A DNA stretch of 64,000 bases from Erysipelotrichales bacterium (lineage in GTDB: Bacteria; Bacillota_I; Bacilli_A; Erysipelotrichales; Erysipelotrichaceae), in the NCBI GenBank assembly GCA_910576345.1, contig CAJTIT010000001.1:1-64000 (forward strand). The letters are read 5' to 3'. Both the position numbers and the translations under genes were made by a program. A model generated the notes under the pieces. It made no database searches and had not been told where the DNA came from. It was given only the letters and a program-made list of their open reading frames with translations. Numbering within the stretch: the stretch's first letter is position 1; every line of letters begins with the position of its first letter. Below, one piece after another: positions 8,987 through 18,428 of the stretch.

Positions 8987-10366
8987 ATGATACTTCGATC
9001 CGTAGATGGCATCATTCGCATGCTGGACGCAGACTATATAGAAAATGATGATATCGCAAAACGCATTTACGGCGTTTGTATAGACTCTCGAAAAGTGGTG
9101 GAAGGAAACTTGTACATCCCTATCAAAGGTGTGCGGAATAACGGGCACCACTACATCAAACAGGCGATTGAACTGGGCGCAGTGGCAACCCTTTGGAATA
9201 AGGATGAACCCAATCCGCCAAGGGAAATTACCGTTATTTTGGTGGAAGATACGACAAGGGCGCTTCAACAATTGGCACATGTTTATCGTCGTCAGCTGAA
9301 TATGAAAGTGATTGGCATTACTGGCAGTAACGGCAAAACAAGTACCAAAGACATACTGGCAGGAATGCTCAATCAACGTTATGTGACCCAAAAAACACTG
9401 GGTAATTTTAATAATGAAATTGGTGTGCCTTTAACACTTTTGAGCATGGGAGAAAACACCCAGATCGCAGTTGTGGAAATGGGAATGGAAAACAGTAAAG
9501 AACTCGATTTTTTAAGTAGAATGGTACAGCCGGACATGGCGATCATTACGAATATCGGCAGTGCACATTTGGAAAATCTGGGCTCTATGGAAGCCATTGC
9601 GAAGGCAAAACTGGAAATTACCCATGGTTTGAGGCCATATGGTCTTTTGATTTGTAACGGCGATCAGACGATTTTAAAACATGCGATTGCCTTAGAAGAA
9701 GTGCGTGGCGATATTCGCATCAAAACATTTGGTGAGCAAAAGGGCAATGATATGTGTTTGAGTGCAGTAAAACAAACGATGAAAGGAATCCAATTTTCTG
9801 TCAATGATCAAGATCTATCGTTTGAAATGGAAATGCTTGGAAAACATCAAGCAGTCAATGCATTGGCAGCGCTGATCGTTGCCAAAGAATTTAACCTTTC
9901 CGATGAAGAAATTCAGGCAGGACTAAGTGCTATTGAAAAAACAGGCATGCGAAACGAACTTGTACAAGCGGATCATGCATGGATTTTAAACGATTCCTAC
10001 AAATCCAATCCGCAAAGTTTGATTGCGGCTTTGGATACGCTTGCTTGTATGGAACCTGCTTATAAAATGGTGGTGCTGGCAGATATGCTGGATCTTGGAG
10101 CAGAAAGTGACAGGATCCATTTCCAAATAGGAAAACAGCTGAAAAATTATGATTTGAAAGAAATACTGACGTATGGTGAATGGAGCGCCTATATCACACA
10201 GGGAGCGCTTCTAGAATGTGGTGCAAATGTTATGATACGCCATTTTGCAGATAAAAATGAATTGATTGCGTATTTACAGCCGTATAAAGAAAAAGACTGT
10301 GTCATGCTTATAAAAGGCAGTCGTGCCTTGAAAATGGATGAAGTCGTAGATGCATTAATGAAATGA
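8987..10366 (+). CDS. murF: UDP-MurNAc-tripeptide--D-alanyl-D-alanine (or D-Ala-D-Ser) ligase MurF
   Basis: A 459-residue cytoplasmic Mur ligase that adds the terminal dipeptide to the UDP-MurNAc tripeptide. The ATP loop GSNGKTST is at 113-120, NFNNEIGVP at 140-148 and EMGM near 164. The nucleotide/Mg region reads NDSYKSNP (335-342), where MurF usually has NDAYNANP. The start at 8987 follows AAGGA at 8971; upstream in-frame ATGs (8918, 8975) lack a spaced ribosome site. It is the first gene of a run with the dipeptide ligase and racemase, so the enzymes making and adding the dipeptide are co-transcribed. Confidence 0.95.
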   Translation: MILRSVDGIIRMLDADYIENDDIAKRIYGVCIDSRKVVEGNLYIPIKGVRNNGHHYIKQAIELGAVATLWNKDEPNPPREITVILVEDTTRALQQLAHVYRRQLNMKVIGITGSNGKTSTKDILAGMLNQRYVTQKTLGNFNNEIGVPLTLLSMGENTQIAVVEMGMENSKELDFLSRMVQPDMAIITNIGSAHLENLGSMEAIAKAKLEITHGLRPYGLLICNGDQTILKHAIALEEVRGDIRIKTFGEQKGNDMCLSAVKQTMKGIQFSVNDQDLSFEMEMLGKHQAVNALAALIVAKEFNLSDEEIQAGLSAIEKTGMRNELVQADHAWILNDSYKSNPQSLIAALDTLACMEPAYKMVVLADMLDLGAESDRIHFQIGKQLKNYDLKEILTYGEWSAYITQGALLECGANVMIRHFADKNELIAYLQPYKEKDCVMLIKGSRALKMDEVVDALMK

Positions 10367-10377
10367 GGAACAATAGA

Positions 10378-11454
10378 ATGAATAAAATAAGACTCGCCGT
10401 TATTTTCGGCGGAAAATCAAGTGAATATCCGGTCTCTTTACATAGTACAGGGTCGCTGCTTTCCCAAATAGCGAAAGACAAGTATGAGGTCGTGATGATC
10501 GGTATTACCAAAGAAGGCGCATGGTTTCAATATTTTGGTGATGTGGAAGATATTGAACATGATCATTGGTCAAATCATCCGCAAAACCGTCCGGTTGTAT
10601 TGTCCTGTTCCAATACACAAAAAGGCTTTTTGGCTTTGAAAAGTGATCAAACATATGAATTGGTGCCGGTTGACTGCATTTTTCCGATGCTGCATGGTAA
10701 AAACGGAGAAGACGGTACCATCCAAGGATTGTTTACATTATCCCAAATTCCCTATGTAGGATGCGGACATATGAGTTCCGCGATTTGTATGGACAAAGAA
10801 ATGACGCATATTATCTGTGAGCGTGCCGGTATTCCTTGTGCACCTTATATGGCTGTTTATCAACAAGATGTAAAGGATGTTGCACAACTGTATGCACAAG
10901 CAAAAGAAACACTCAACGTACCGTTTTTTATCAAACCTTGTAATGCCGGAAGTAGTTTTGGTGTTCATAAGGTGCATAACTTTGAAGAATTTCAACAAGA
11001 TTTAAACGATGCATTTTATCATGACGGAAAAGGAAAAGTCATTTTAGAAGCAACAATTACCGGTTTTGAGATTGGCTGTGCCGTGATGGGCAATGAAGAC
11101 ATCATTACCGGAAGTGTCGATGAAATAGAAATCACGGACGAATTTTTTGATTATGAGGGAAAATACGAAATGCGCAACAGCGCTATTCACTGTCCTGCAC
11201 GTATTTCTTCATCGCTGATACAACAAGCGCAGGAATTAGCGAAACGTGCTTATCGCGCCATGAATTGTAGCGGTATGACACGGGTGGACATGTTTGTGAA
11301 TGAAAAAGAAGAAATCGTCTTCAATGAATTGAATACGATACCCGGCTTTACTGCCACAAGTCGTTATCCGACCATGATGAAAGAAGTCGGCATATCGTTT
11401 CCTGATCTGATTGATCGATTGATTGAATTGGCAATGACATCACATAAGGAGTGA
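10378..11454 (+). CDS. ddl: D-Ala--D-X ligase, VanG/VanC-like features (possible D-Ala-D-Ser ligase)
   Basis: A 358-residue ATP-grasp enzyme joining D-Ala to a second D-amino acid for the peptidoglycan stem. The N-terminal FGGKSSEYPVS (10-20) and the C-terminal metal site NELNTIPG (316-323) are intact. After it the protein reads FTATSRYPTMM (324-334); D-Ala-D-Ala ligases typically have SMYPLLW here, whereas VanC/VanE/VanG D-Ser ligases have SRYPxMM. With the neighbouring racemase this suggests D-Ala-D-Ser, but specificity is inferred from memory of the families. The start at 10378 has AGGAAC just upstream; an ATG at 10363 overlaps the murF stop but lacks a ribosome site. Confidence 0.88.
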   Translation: MNKIRLAVIFGGKSSEYPVSLHSTGSLLSQIAKDKYEVVMIGITKEGAWFQYFGDVEDIEHDHWSNHPQNRPVVLSCSNTQKGFLALKSDQTYELVPVDCIFPMLHGKNGEDGTIQGLFTLSQIPYVGCGHMSSAICMDKEMTHIICERAGIPCAPYMAVYQQDVKDVAQLYAQAKETLNVPFFIKPCNAGSSFGVHKVHNFEEFQQDLNDAFYHDGKGKVILEATITGFEIGCAVMGNEDIITGSVDEIEITDEFFDYEGKYEMRNSAIHCPARISSSLIQQAQELAKRAYRAMNCSGMTRVDMFVNEKEEIVFNELNTIPGFTATSRYPTMMKEVGISFPDLIDRLIELAMTSHKE

Positions 11455-11460
11455 GGTTTC

Positions 11461-12612
11461 ATGATTGAAACAAACAAACGCTGCTGGGCGGAAATCAATA
11501 CGTCCAACATCGCCCATAATGTGAATGAAATACGCAAAATCATTCCCTCTCAAACCAAAATCATGGGCATCGTAAAAGCAAATGCCTATGGTCATGGAGA
11601 TGTGTCCATGTGCAAAGAACTGCTCAAAAGCGGCGTTGATTTTTTTGGCGTTGCTTGTATGGAAGAAGCGTTAAGATTGCGTCAAGCACATATCCAAGAG
11701 CGTATTTTGATTTTGGGTTATACGCCCAAGGAACAATTTCATTATCTTCATGAACAAAATTTGATACAAACACTCATTTCGATGGATTTTGCGAAAGAAT
11801 TAAGCGATTATGCCTGTTTAAATGATGTGGAAATACAATGTCATGTAAAAGTGGACACGGGAATGTCTCGATTGGGTGTGCAATGCAAAAAAGAACAATG
11901 GGATATAGAAGATGTAAAACGGATGTATCATTTACCGCATATACGTGTACAAGGGATTTTTTCACATTTTTCCGTTAGTGATGATATCACGCATCAAGAG
12001 AATTTGACTTTTACCAATCATCAGATCGCATTGTTTGATTTAGTATTGCAACAGTTAAAGCAGGCGGGCATAGAACCGGGCATTACGCATTTACAAAACA
12101 GCTATGGCATATTGAATTATCCCCATCTTTCCTATGACTATGTACGTCCGGGCTTGTTGCATCTGGGTGTGACCAGCGATGATGCGTTAGCGACAATCGC
12201 AAAACCGGATTTTCGTCCGGTGATGACTTGGAAAGCAAGCATATCTTATGTAAAGTGGATCGAAGCAGGATGCGATGTGAGTTATGGTCGCACCTATACA
12301 GCCAAAGAACGTATAAAAGTCGCAACGGTTTGCGTGGGATATGCGGATGGTTATCCACGTATGGTTTCCAATATGCATAAGCACGTATTGATACATGGAC
12401 AAAGAGCAGAAATCATCGGCCGTATTTGTATGGATCAGATGATGATTGACGTCAGCGCAATTACGGATGTCAAAACAGGGGACGAAGTGGTTTTATTTGG
12501 CTATGACAATGATGTTTTATTAAGTGTGGATGAATTATCGCGCGCTTGTCATACCATCAACAATGAGACGCTGTGCTGGCTCAGTGAGCGGGTTCAGCGC
12601 ATCTATCGATAG
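11461..12612 (+). CDS. alr: PLP-dependent alanine racemase family, with serine-racemase-like active site
   Basis: A 383-residue fold III PLP enzyme. The PLP lysine is Lys39 in VKANAYGHG, and the catalytic Tyr lies in VGYADGYPR. Near the C-terminus the motif is TINNE (365-369): Asn368 replaces the Tyr of TINYE in alanine racemases. VanT serine racemases also carry Asn there, so the enzyme may racemise serine, or both Ser and Ala. It starts 6 bases after the ligase stop with GGAGTGAGG upstream, and is followed 10 bases later by an acyltransferase-3 membrane protein like the N-terminal half of VanT. Confidence 0.9.
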   Translation: MIETNKRCWAEINTSNIAHNVNEIRKIIPSQTKIMGIVKANAYGHGDVSMCKELLKSGVDFFGVACMEEALRLRQAHIQERILILGYTPKEQFHYLHEQNLIQTLISMDFAKELSDYACLNDVEIQCHVKVDTGMSRLGVQCKKEQWDIEDVKRMYHLPHIRVQGIFSHFSVSDDITHQENLTFTNHQIALFDLVLQQLKQAGIEPGITHLQNSYGILNYPHLSYDYVRPGLLHLGVTSDDALATIAKPDFRPVMTWKASISYVKWIEAGCDVSYGRTYTAKERIKVATVCVGYADGYPRMVSNMHKHVLIHGQRAEIIGRICMDQMMIDVSAITDVKTGDEVVLFGYDNDVLLSVDELSRACHTINNETLCWLSERVQRIYR

Positions 12613-12622
12613 GGAGGATGTT

Positions 12623-13669
12623 ATGGAGAAACAAACGTATGGGATTTTGGATATCGCAAAATTTGTCAGCGCATTGTTAGTGGTTGCCATTCATTGTGCG
12701 CCGTTGATTGAAATCAGTGAACCGGCGAATTTTGTCTTGGTTCAAATATTGGCAAGACTGGCTGTTCCATTTTTCTTTATTGCGTCCGGATGGCTGTTTT
12801 TTCAAAAAATCGATCCGCAGAAATCATGGAAAGATGAAACCAACGTAAAGGCGCTGAAACACTATTGGAAACGCATTCTTCGCATTTATCTTGTTTGGAG
12901 TGCATTATATATGCCCCTGATCGTTGTTTCATGGGTACAAGGCGGTTTTCATTGGACTTCTCTTATTCGACTCATACGTGATTTTCTGTTCAACGGAACA
13001 TATTATCATTTATGGTTTTTGCCGGCATTATTGCTGGGAGTACCTATTGTATATATGATGTATCTCAACATTCGTAAGCAGTCTATGTTATGGCTGTCTT
13101 TTCTGCTTTATATGGCCGGTATGGCAATCAATGTGTATGGATCCGTATTATCGCAAGAGCCTTTTTTGGAATCAGTGTTAAACGTTTATCAAAGCTTTTT
13201 TGTAACATCGCGCAACGGTTTGTTTTTTGCGCCGATTTATTTGGTTTTGGGAATTTACATACAGGATTTTTTAACACAGGACTTCAAAAAGCAGTCATTT
13301 GTGGCATTCACAATTTCTTTTGTATTCTATGCGGCGGAAGCGATCATTTTACAAGCGTGCGGCATTATGAATGATCTGACATGTATGTATGCGATGTTGT
13401 TACCGACGACGTTTTTCTTATTTTTGCTTTTGATGCAGTTTCGTTTGAAAAAACATAAAATGTATGTGGTTTTAAGAAATATGTCTTTGTATATTTATAC
13501 CGGTCATATTTATTTTGTTTATGTATTTCTCAATGTCTTTCACTTAGGAAATTTGAGTGTTTATCTGCTTAGTATTATATGTGCATCTATATTTGCGTAT
13601 TTGATGATACAGGGGAAACACCTGATATGGCTCAAGGAGGTCAAGGCATTATGTGGATTGAACAAATAA
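12623..13669 (+). CDS. Acyltransferase-3 family membrane protein, like the VanT membrane domain
   Basis: A 348-residue protein with about ten hydrophobic helices. The start GILDIAKFVSALLVVAIHCAPL has the acyltransferase-3 His, and ILARLAVPFFFIASG (about 50-64) closely recalls the VanT membrane domain. Such domains O-acylate surface polymers, or in VanT are thought to help serine enter the cell or reach the racemase. Start 12623 follows AGGGAGG (12611-12617) by 5 bases; the longer frame from 12524 lies inside the racemase gene. The last 19 bases overlap the next gene. It could alternatively be an unrelated cell-wall acyltransferase. Confidence 0.8.
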   Translation: MEKQTYGILDIAKFVSALLVVAIHCAPLIEISEPANFVLVQILARLAVPFFFIASGWLFFQKIDPQKSWKDETNVKALKHYWKRILRIYLVWSALYMPLIVVSWVQGGFHWTSLIRLIRDFLFNGTYYHLWFLPALLLGVPIVYMMYLNIRKQSMLWLSFLLYMAGMAINVYGSVLSQEPFLESVLNVYQSFFVTSRNGLFFAPIYLVLGIYIQDFLTQDFKKQSFVAFTISFVFYAAEAIILQACGIMNDLTCMYAMLLPTTFFLFLLLMQFRLKKHKMYVVLRNMSLYIYTGHIYFVYVFLNVFHLGNLSVYLLSIICASIFAYLMIQGKHLIWLKEVKALCGLNK

Positions 13670-14580
13670 GGGAATTGTCGACAGATGAATTGGTGGATTT
13701 AAATATCTATTTTTATGGTGCAGAGAACGTAACGACAAGAGACCGTCGGATCTTGGTTCCCAAAATACGGCATGCAAAAAAACGTTATATTTTTTATATG
13801 ATGGATAAGCAGTCTTATAAATGTCTTAGGAAAGTTTATCGGGAGCCTTTGCGCTTTCTCAATCAGAAAATCTACCATCCCCAACAAGCTGTAGCGATGG
13901 GTTTTATTGATGAAATCATTCCGGATCCCAATACCAGATACAGAAATTATGAGATTAACAAAGAAGCACTGCCGGTTGTAGAAAAACTGTATCGTGCAAG
14001 ACATTACGATCCACTGATCAAAGAATTTCATCGTTTTGATGAAATTATGTTTGGTTTGATACATACTTATGGGATGTTAGAGTTGAACCAGTGTGTGGAA
14101 CTGTTGAAAGCATATGGATTTGATGCAGAACCAAGACGCTTGGCAGCTTGTCTTCGCTGGCGATATGCGCTGAAAGATGTCATGCAGATATTCGAAGTCA
14201 CACACAAAAATAAAGAAATTTCTTATATTATTATGAAAGATTTAAATTATCCGGATTGTCTTCAAGCATACAAAGCACGTGGTGATCAAAACTTATTTGT
14301 GAATGAAGCTAAGTTGCGCAAACGCGCCGATCGCTATTTTGCGATGCAACAGATCGAGTTTCAAGAGCTGATGAAAAAACTGTTGACTACGCTGTCACGT
14401 AATTTTACGATCAGCACATTGCAACGTCTGATCGATTGTTACCAATATAATCTCTGCGATTTTCCTCACCAATATATGCTGGAGCGTGTGTTTGGCGAGG
14501 ATGAGATCGGACCCTACTTGACACTGGCAAAAGAATCGCTTATCCATGTATATGAAACAAATGTAGAGGCGCTACAATGA
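13651..14580 (+). CDS. Conserved-looking protein of unknown function, 309 residues
   Basis: I do not recognise this family. It is soluble, helical and rich in basic and aromatic residues (for example HAKKRYIFYMMDKQSYKCLRKVYREP), with no signal peptide or membrane segment. A near-perfect AAGGAGGTC site (13635-13642) sits 8 bases before the ATG at 13651, so it is a real gene. It overlaps the previous gene by 19 bases and its stop overlaps the next start (ATGA), which indicates tight translational coupling in the run from murF to the FAD protein. Confidence 0.7.
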   Translation: MWIEQIRELSTDELVDLNIYFYGAENVTTRDRRILVPKIRHAKKRYIFYMMDKQSYKCLRKVYREPLRFLNQKIYHPQQAVAMGFIDEIIPDPNTRYRNYEINKEALPVVEKLYRARHYDPLIKEFHRFDEIMFGLIHTYGMLELNQCVELLKAYGFDAEPRRLAACLRWRYALKDVMQIFEVTHKNKEISYIIMKDLNYPDCLQAYKARGDQNLFVNEAKLRKRADRYFAMQQIEFQELMKKLLTTLSRNFTISTLQRLIDCYQYNLCDFPHQYMLERVFGEDEIGPYLTLAKESLIHVYETNVEALQ

Positions 14581-16154
14581 TTCGCATCCATCAGATCTAT
14601 GTATCGTTAGATGAACATATGGCGCATTTGAAGGAAGCTTGTGCCAAAAAACTAAAAATTCCGGTTTCAGAAATTTTGTCTTATCGCATTGTGAAAGAAA
14701 GTATTGATGCACGCAAACAAGTTGTGCGCCTTTCTTATATTGTTGATTGTGCAGTGAAAGACGAAAATCGTTTTCTTCATTTGCCAGATGTGAAAATTGC
14801 CCCCGACGAGTCTTATCCGATGCCGACATGTGGAAACAAGCAGGCTGAAGGAAGAATCGTGATTGCCGGTTTTGGACCGGCAGGGATGTTTGCGGCTTTG
14901 TTGTTGGCGGAAATGGGATATTGTCCACTGGTATTGGAACGGGGGGAAGATGTGGATCATCGACTACAAAAAGTAGAACGATTCTGGAAGGAAGGAAAGC
15001 TGGATCCTAATTGTAATGTGCAGTTTGGAGAAGGCGGCGCCGGCACTTTTTCGGATGGAAAACTCACGGCGCGTACCAAGGATCTTAGATCTCATAAGGT
15101 GTTGGAAACATTTGTCGCATTTGGCGCGCCAAAAGAGATTTTATATACTTGGGAGCCGCATATCGGCAGCGATCGTCTGCGCATGATTGTGAAGCGCATT
15201 CGTCAAAGAATTATCGAATTAGGGGGAGAGGTACGATTTTCAACACAACTGCACGATCTGTGCATGGAAAATGGAAAAATCACAAAAATAAAAGCAAATG
15301 AAGAATGGATCACATGCAAAGCGCTTATTTTGGCGATTGGTCACAGTGCCAGAGATACATTTTCTGTTTTGGAACAACACAGTGTTAAAATGGAACAAAA
15401 ATCATTTGCCGTAGGCGTGCGTGTAGAACATCCGCAAGCCATGATCAATCAGGCACAATGGAAACGTTTTGCGGATCATCCCAAATTATCTGCGGCATCT
15501 TATCGATTGACCCACACCACTTCCACCGGACGCGGCGTCTATACGTTCTGTATGTGTCCGGGCGGCACTGTTGTTGCCGGCGCATCGCAGCTTGGTGGTG
15601 TTGTAACCAATGGAATGAGCGATTACGCCAGAGACAAAGAAAACGCAAACAGCGCAATCTTGGTACAGGTGCATCCCAACGATGTGGGTAAGCATATTTT
15701 GGACGGCATCCGCTTTCAACAGAATCTGGAACAAAAAGCATTCGAAGCTGGCGGAAAAAATTATTATGCGCCGGCACAATTGATCAAAGATTTTATGAAC
15801 GATGTTCCTTCTACAAAACCAGGTGAAGTATTACCAACTTATCGACCGGGCATTCGATTATGTGCCTTATCAAGTGTTCTGCCACCGTTTGTTTATGCGT
15901 CGATACAAGAGGCGCTGCCGGTGTTTGATCATAAGCTGCATGGTTTTTTATATCCGGATGCAATATTGACAGCGGTGGAAACACGCTCATCTTCTCCGAT
16001 AAGGCTGTTAAGACATTCAGAAACGTTGGAAAGCGTTGGATGCGCATATTTATATCCTTGTGGAGAAGGGGCGGGATATGCGGGTGGAATTGTCTCTGCG
16101 GCAATTGACGGTTTGCGCTGTGCCGAAAAGATCATCCAAGTATTTGGGAAATGA
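14577..16154 (+). CDS. FAD-dependent oxidoreductase (NAD-utilizing dehydrogenase-like)
   Basis: A 525-residue cytoplasmic flavoprotein of the uncharacterised FAD-dependent family widespread in Bacillota. After an N-terminal domain of about 90 residues it has the Rossmann motif IAGFGPAGMFAALLLAEMG (GxGxxG at 98-103), then FGEGGAGTFSDGKL and a C-terminal dinucleotide motif with PCGEGAGYAGGIVSAA. The reaction and substrate are unknown. Its ATG overlaps the upstream stop codon. Confidence 0.8.
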   Translation: MIRIHQIYVSLDEHMAHLKEACAKKLKIPVSEILSYRIVKESIDARKQVVRLSYIVDCAVKDENRFLHLPDVKIAPDESYPMPTCGNKQAEGRIVIAGFGPAGMFAALLLAEMGYCPLVLERGEDVDHRLQKVERFWKEGKLDPNCNVQFGEGGAGTFSDGKLTARTKDLRSHKVLETFVAFGAPKEILYTWEPHIGSDRLRMIVKRIRQRIIELGGEVRFSTQLHDLCMENGKITKIKANEEWITCKALILAIGHSARDTFSVLEQHSVKMEQKSFAVGVRVEHPQAMINQAQWKRFADHPKLSAASYRLTHTTSTGRGVYTFCMCPGGTVVAGASQLGGVVTNGMSDYARDKENANSAILVQVHPNDVGKHILDGIRFQQNLEQKAFEAGGKNYYAPAQLIKDFMNDVPSTKPGEVLPTYRPGIRLCALSSVLPPFVYASIQEALPVFDHKLHGFLYPDAILTAVETRSSSPIRLLRHSETLESVGCAYLYPCGEGAGYAGGIVSAAIDGLRCAEKIIQVFGK

Positions 16155-16164
16155 GGCAAGTTCT

Positions 16165-17052
16165 ATGGAACATATAAAGACGAAGACCGTATTAAGCAAA
16201 TGCAAATATGGAAACGAATGGTATGGTATTGATTATGCGATGAATCTGTATCGGGGTTGTTCACACGGCTGTATTTATTGTGACAGTCGCAGTAATTGTT
16301 ACCGCATTGAAGATTTTGATCGCGTGCGTGGTAAGGAACATGTGTTGGGGATTTTGGAGAAAGAACTTCGAAGATATTATGACCATGGTGTCGTAGGCAT
16401 TGGTGCGATGTCCGACACTTACAATCCTATGGAAGCAGTTTATGAGTATACAAGAGATGCATTGAAACTGCTTTTGCGATATGACTATGGCGTATCCATC
16501 GATACAAAAAGTGATTTGATCTTGCGTGATCTGGATTTGTTAAAACAAATGAACGAGCGAAACAATGTAATTGTGAAAGTAACGATTACTTGTGCAGATG
16601 ATGCACTTTCTTTAATTGTTGAACCCAATGTCTGCGCATCCTCAAGACGTTTTGAAATCATCAAAGAACTGCGCAAAGCCGGTATCTATGCGGGCATTAT
16701 GATGAATCCAATCTTGCCCTATGTGAATGACGATGAAGAAAATATTTTAGCAATCGTTCAAAAAGCACATGCGGCCGATGCGAAGTTCATCCATACGTAT
16801 ATGGGTATGACGTTAAGAGAGAATCAAAGAGATTACTATTACCAAAAACTTAACGCATATTTTCCAGGTCTTGTCGAACGTTATGAACAACGTTTTGAAA
16901 ATCGCTATCTGTGTAAAAGCGAATATGCGACGGAACTTGGAAAATGTTTTCGAAAAGCATGTAAAGAATGTGGTATTTTATATCGCATGCAAGATATTAT
17001 CCGTGATTACAAAAAAGACATTGTAAGAATGAAACAGATGTCATTGTTCTAA
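16165..17052 (+). CDS. Radical SAM protein, SplB/Rv2578c-like
   Basis: A 295-residue protein with the radical SAM cluster motif CSHGCIYC (Cys32, Cys36, Cys39), preceded by the NLYRG typical of the spore-photoproduct-lyase-like group. It also has the DTKSD and MMNPILPY blocks of that subgroup. Members are usually annotated as radical SAM proteins of unknown function, and a photolyase role is not implied. Start 16165 has a GAGG site 9 bases upstream; the longer frame from 16036 lies inside the FAD gene. It probably belongs to the same transcript. Confidence 0.85.
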   Translation: MEHIKTKTVLSKCKYGNEWYGIDYAMNLYRGCSHGCIYCDSRSNCYRIEDFDRVRGKEHVLGILEKELRRYYDHGVVGIGAMSDTYNPMEAVYEYTRDALKLLLRYDYGVSIDTKSDLILRDLDLLKQMNERNNVIVKVTITCADDALSLIVEPNVCASSRRFEIIKELRKAGIYAGIMMNPILPYVNDDEENILAIVQKAHAADAKFIHTYMGMTLRENQRDYYYQKLNAYFPGLVERYEQRFENRYLCKSEYATELGKCFRKACKECGILYRMQDIIRDYKKDIVRMKQMSLF

Positions 17053-17075
17053 ATAAAGGATGTGAAGATAACTAT

Positions 17076-17597
17076 ATGATCAAAGCATTTCAAAACATCA
17101 TGCCGACAATCAAAGAAAACGTATGGGTCGCAGAAAGCGCTGAAGTCATCGGCGACGTTATTTTGCATGAACAAGTCAGCGTTTGGTATAAAAGCGTAAT
17201 TCGCGGCGACAGCGGCCAAATTGTGATTGAAGCAAAAACCAACATTCAGGACGGTTGTATCCTGCATACGGATCCCGGACACGAATTGCGTATTCAACAG
17301 CGTGTGAGCGTGGGTCATGGTTGTATTTTGCATGGCTGTACGATAGAAGACGATTGTCTGATTGGCATGGGCGCCATCATTATGAACGGAGCGCATATAG
17401 GCGCACATTCCATTATTGGCGCAGGTGCAGTTGTTACAGAAATGAGCGAAATTCCTGCACGTTCACTTGTTGTGGGCTGTCCTGCCAAAGTCATTCGTAC
17501 AATCAGTGAAGACCAAATGCAGGATATTCAAAACAATGCCACGCATTATCTACATCTGATGGAGGAACATAAAAAAGGAGATGTATTTCATGGATGA
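17076..17597 (+). CDS. Gamma-carbonic anhydrase family protein (left-handed beta-helix)
   Basis: A 173-residue hexapeptide-repeat protein of the YrdA/CaiE/gamma-CA group. The three metal-binding His are in place at 64, 81 and 86 (CILHTDPG and GHGCILH), so it should bind Zn or Fe. Family members hydrate CO2, or act as acyltransferase-like proteins. The C-terminal helix ends DVFHG. Its end overlaps the next gene by 8 bases. Confidence 0.88.
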   Translation: MIKAFQNIMPTIKENVWVAESAEVIGDVILHEQVSVWYKSVIRGDSGQIVIEAKTNIQDGCILHTDPGHELRIQQRVSVGHGCILHGCTIEDDCLIGMGAIIMNGAHIGAHSIIGAGAVVTEMSEIPARSLVVGCPAKVIRTISEDQMQDIQNNATHYLHLMEEHKKGDVFHG

Positions 17598-18228
17598 GTT
17601 TGTACAAATACACAGAGATCAACAAATCAGCCAATGTAAAAAAGCCTTAAAGTATCGTGGATTTCATGTGGATGTCGCAGAAAACAAGGAAGAATTGCTT
17701 GATCTGGTTAACGCCTATATCAAAGACAAAGATCATGTTAGTGATGGCGGCAGTCAAACATTGAAAGAATGTGGTATTATTGCGTCTTTAAACAAACGCA
17801 ATATTCGATTTCACTCCCATAGTGATGCATCCATGACCAGAGAAGAAAGTGACTTGGAATCAAGAAATGCATTTTTTTCAGATGTGTTTCTGATGAGCGC
17901 CAATGCAATCACGATGCAGGGGGAAATCATCAATGTGGATGGACATGGCAATCGTGTCAGCGCCATGATTTTCGGACCTAAAAAAGTTTTAATCATTGCC
18001 GGTTATAATAAAATCGTATGGGATGAAGACGCCGCTAAAAAACGCATCCAAACAATTTCGGCGCCAACCAACTGTCTGCGCCTGCATCGGCAAACGCCTT
18101 GTGCTGTAACAGGCGCTTGTCAAGATTGTCATAGTAAAGATCGCATCTGTTCTAGCTATGTAAAACTGAGCCATGACAATGAACAAAGAATACATGTGAT
18201 CTTGGTGAAAGAGATATTGGGATATTAA
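17590..18228 (+). CDS. LUD-domain protein (lactate utilization / LutC-like)
   Basis: A 212-residue protein matching the LUD (DUF162) fold: DHVSDGGSQTLKECGI, a middle block MSANAITMQGEIINVDGHGNRVSAMIFGP and VLIIAGYNKIV. LUD proteins are components of L-lactate oxidation complexes, or stand alone as here. The C-terminal part has five Cys within about 30 residues (CAVTGACQDC, ICSSY), which could bind a metal. Start 17590 is 9 bases after AAGGAG; an ATG at 17581 abuts that site and is less likely. Confidence 0.82.
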   Translation: MDEFVQIHRDQQISQCKKALKYRGFHVDVAENKEELLDLVNAYIKDKDHVSDGGSQTLKECGIIASLNKRNIRFHSHSDASMTREESDLESRNAFFSDVFLMSANAITMQGEIINVDGHGNRVSAMIFGPKKVLIIAGYNKIVWDEDAAKKRIQTISAPTNCLRLHRQTPCAVTGACQDCHSKDRICSSYVKLSHDNEQRIHVILVKEILGY

Positions 18229-18318
18229 GACTTTTAAATCATACGCATGCTCTTCATTTCCCAAACACATAAAAAAATTGAAAATACAATGCATAAGCAA
18301 TGAAATAATTTTCATGGA

Positions 18319-18346
18319 ATGAAAGAAAATTCATTTTCATCTTTTT
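18319..18346 (+). terminator. Weak intrinsic terminator after the LUD gene
   Basis: A short AATGAA/TTCATT stem followed within a few bases by a T6 run. It lies between the LUD gene and a -10-like TATAAT at 18365 that probably serves the next gene. Confidence 0.4.
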
Positions 18347-18428
18347 TAATGGACAAAAATATAGTATAATAAAGCAGCCGGGATTTTCTGTAATCTCATA
18401 ACAGGACAACGAAAGAAGGAGGAAGTTT

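Noticed and set aside
12524-12622. Upstream extension of the acyltransferase gene
   Set aside because: It lies within the racemase gene, and a strong SD supports the start at 12623.
15445-15779. Several overlapping ORFs inside the FAD oxidoreductase gene
   Set aside because: All are antisense or out-of-frame shadows of a clearly conserved protein.
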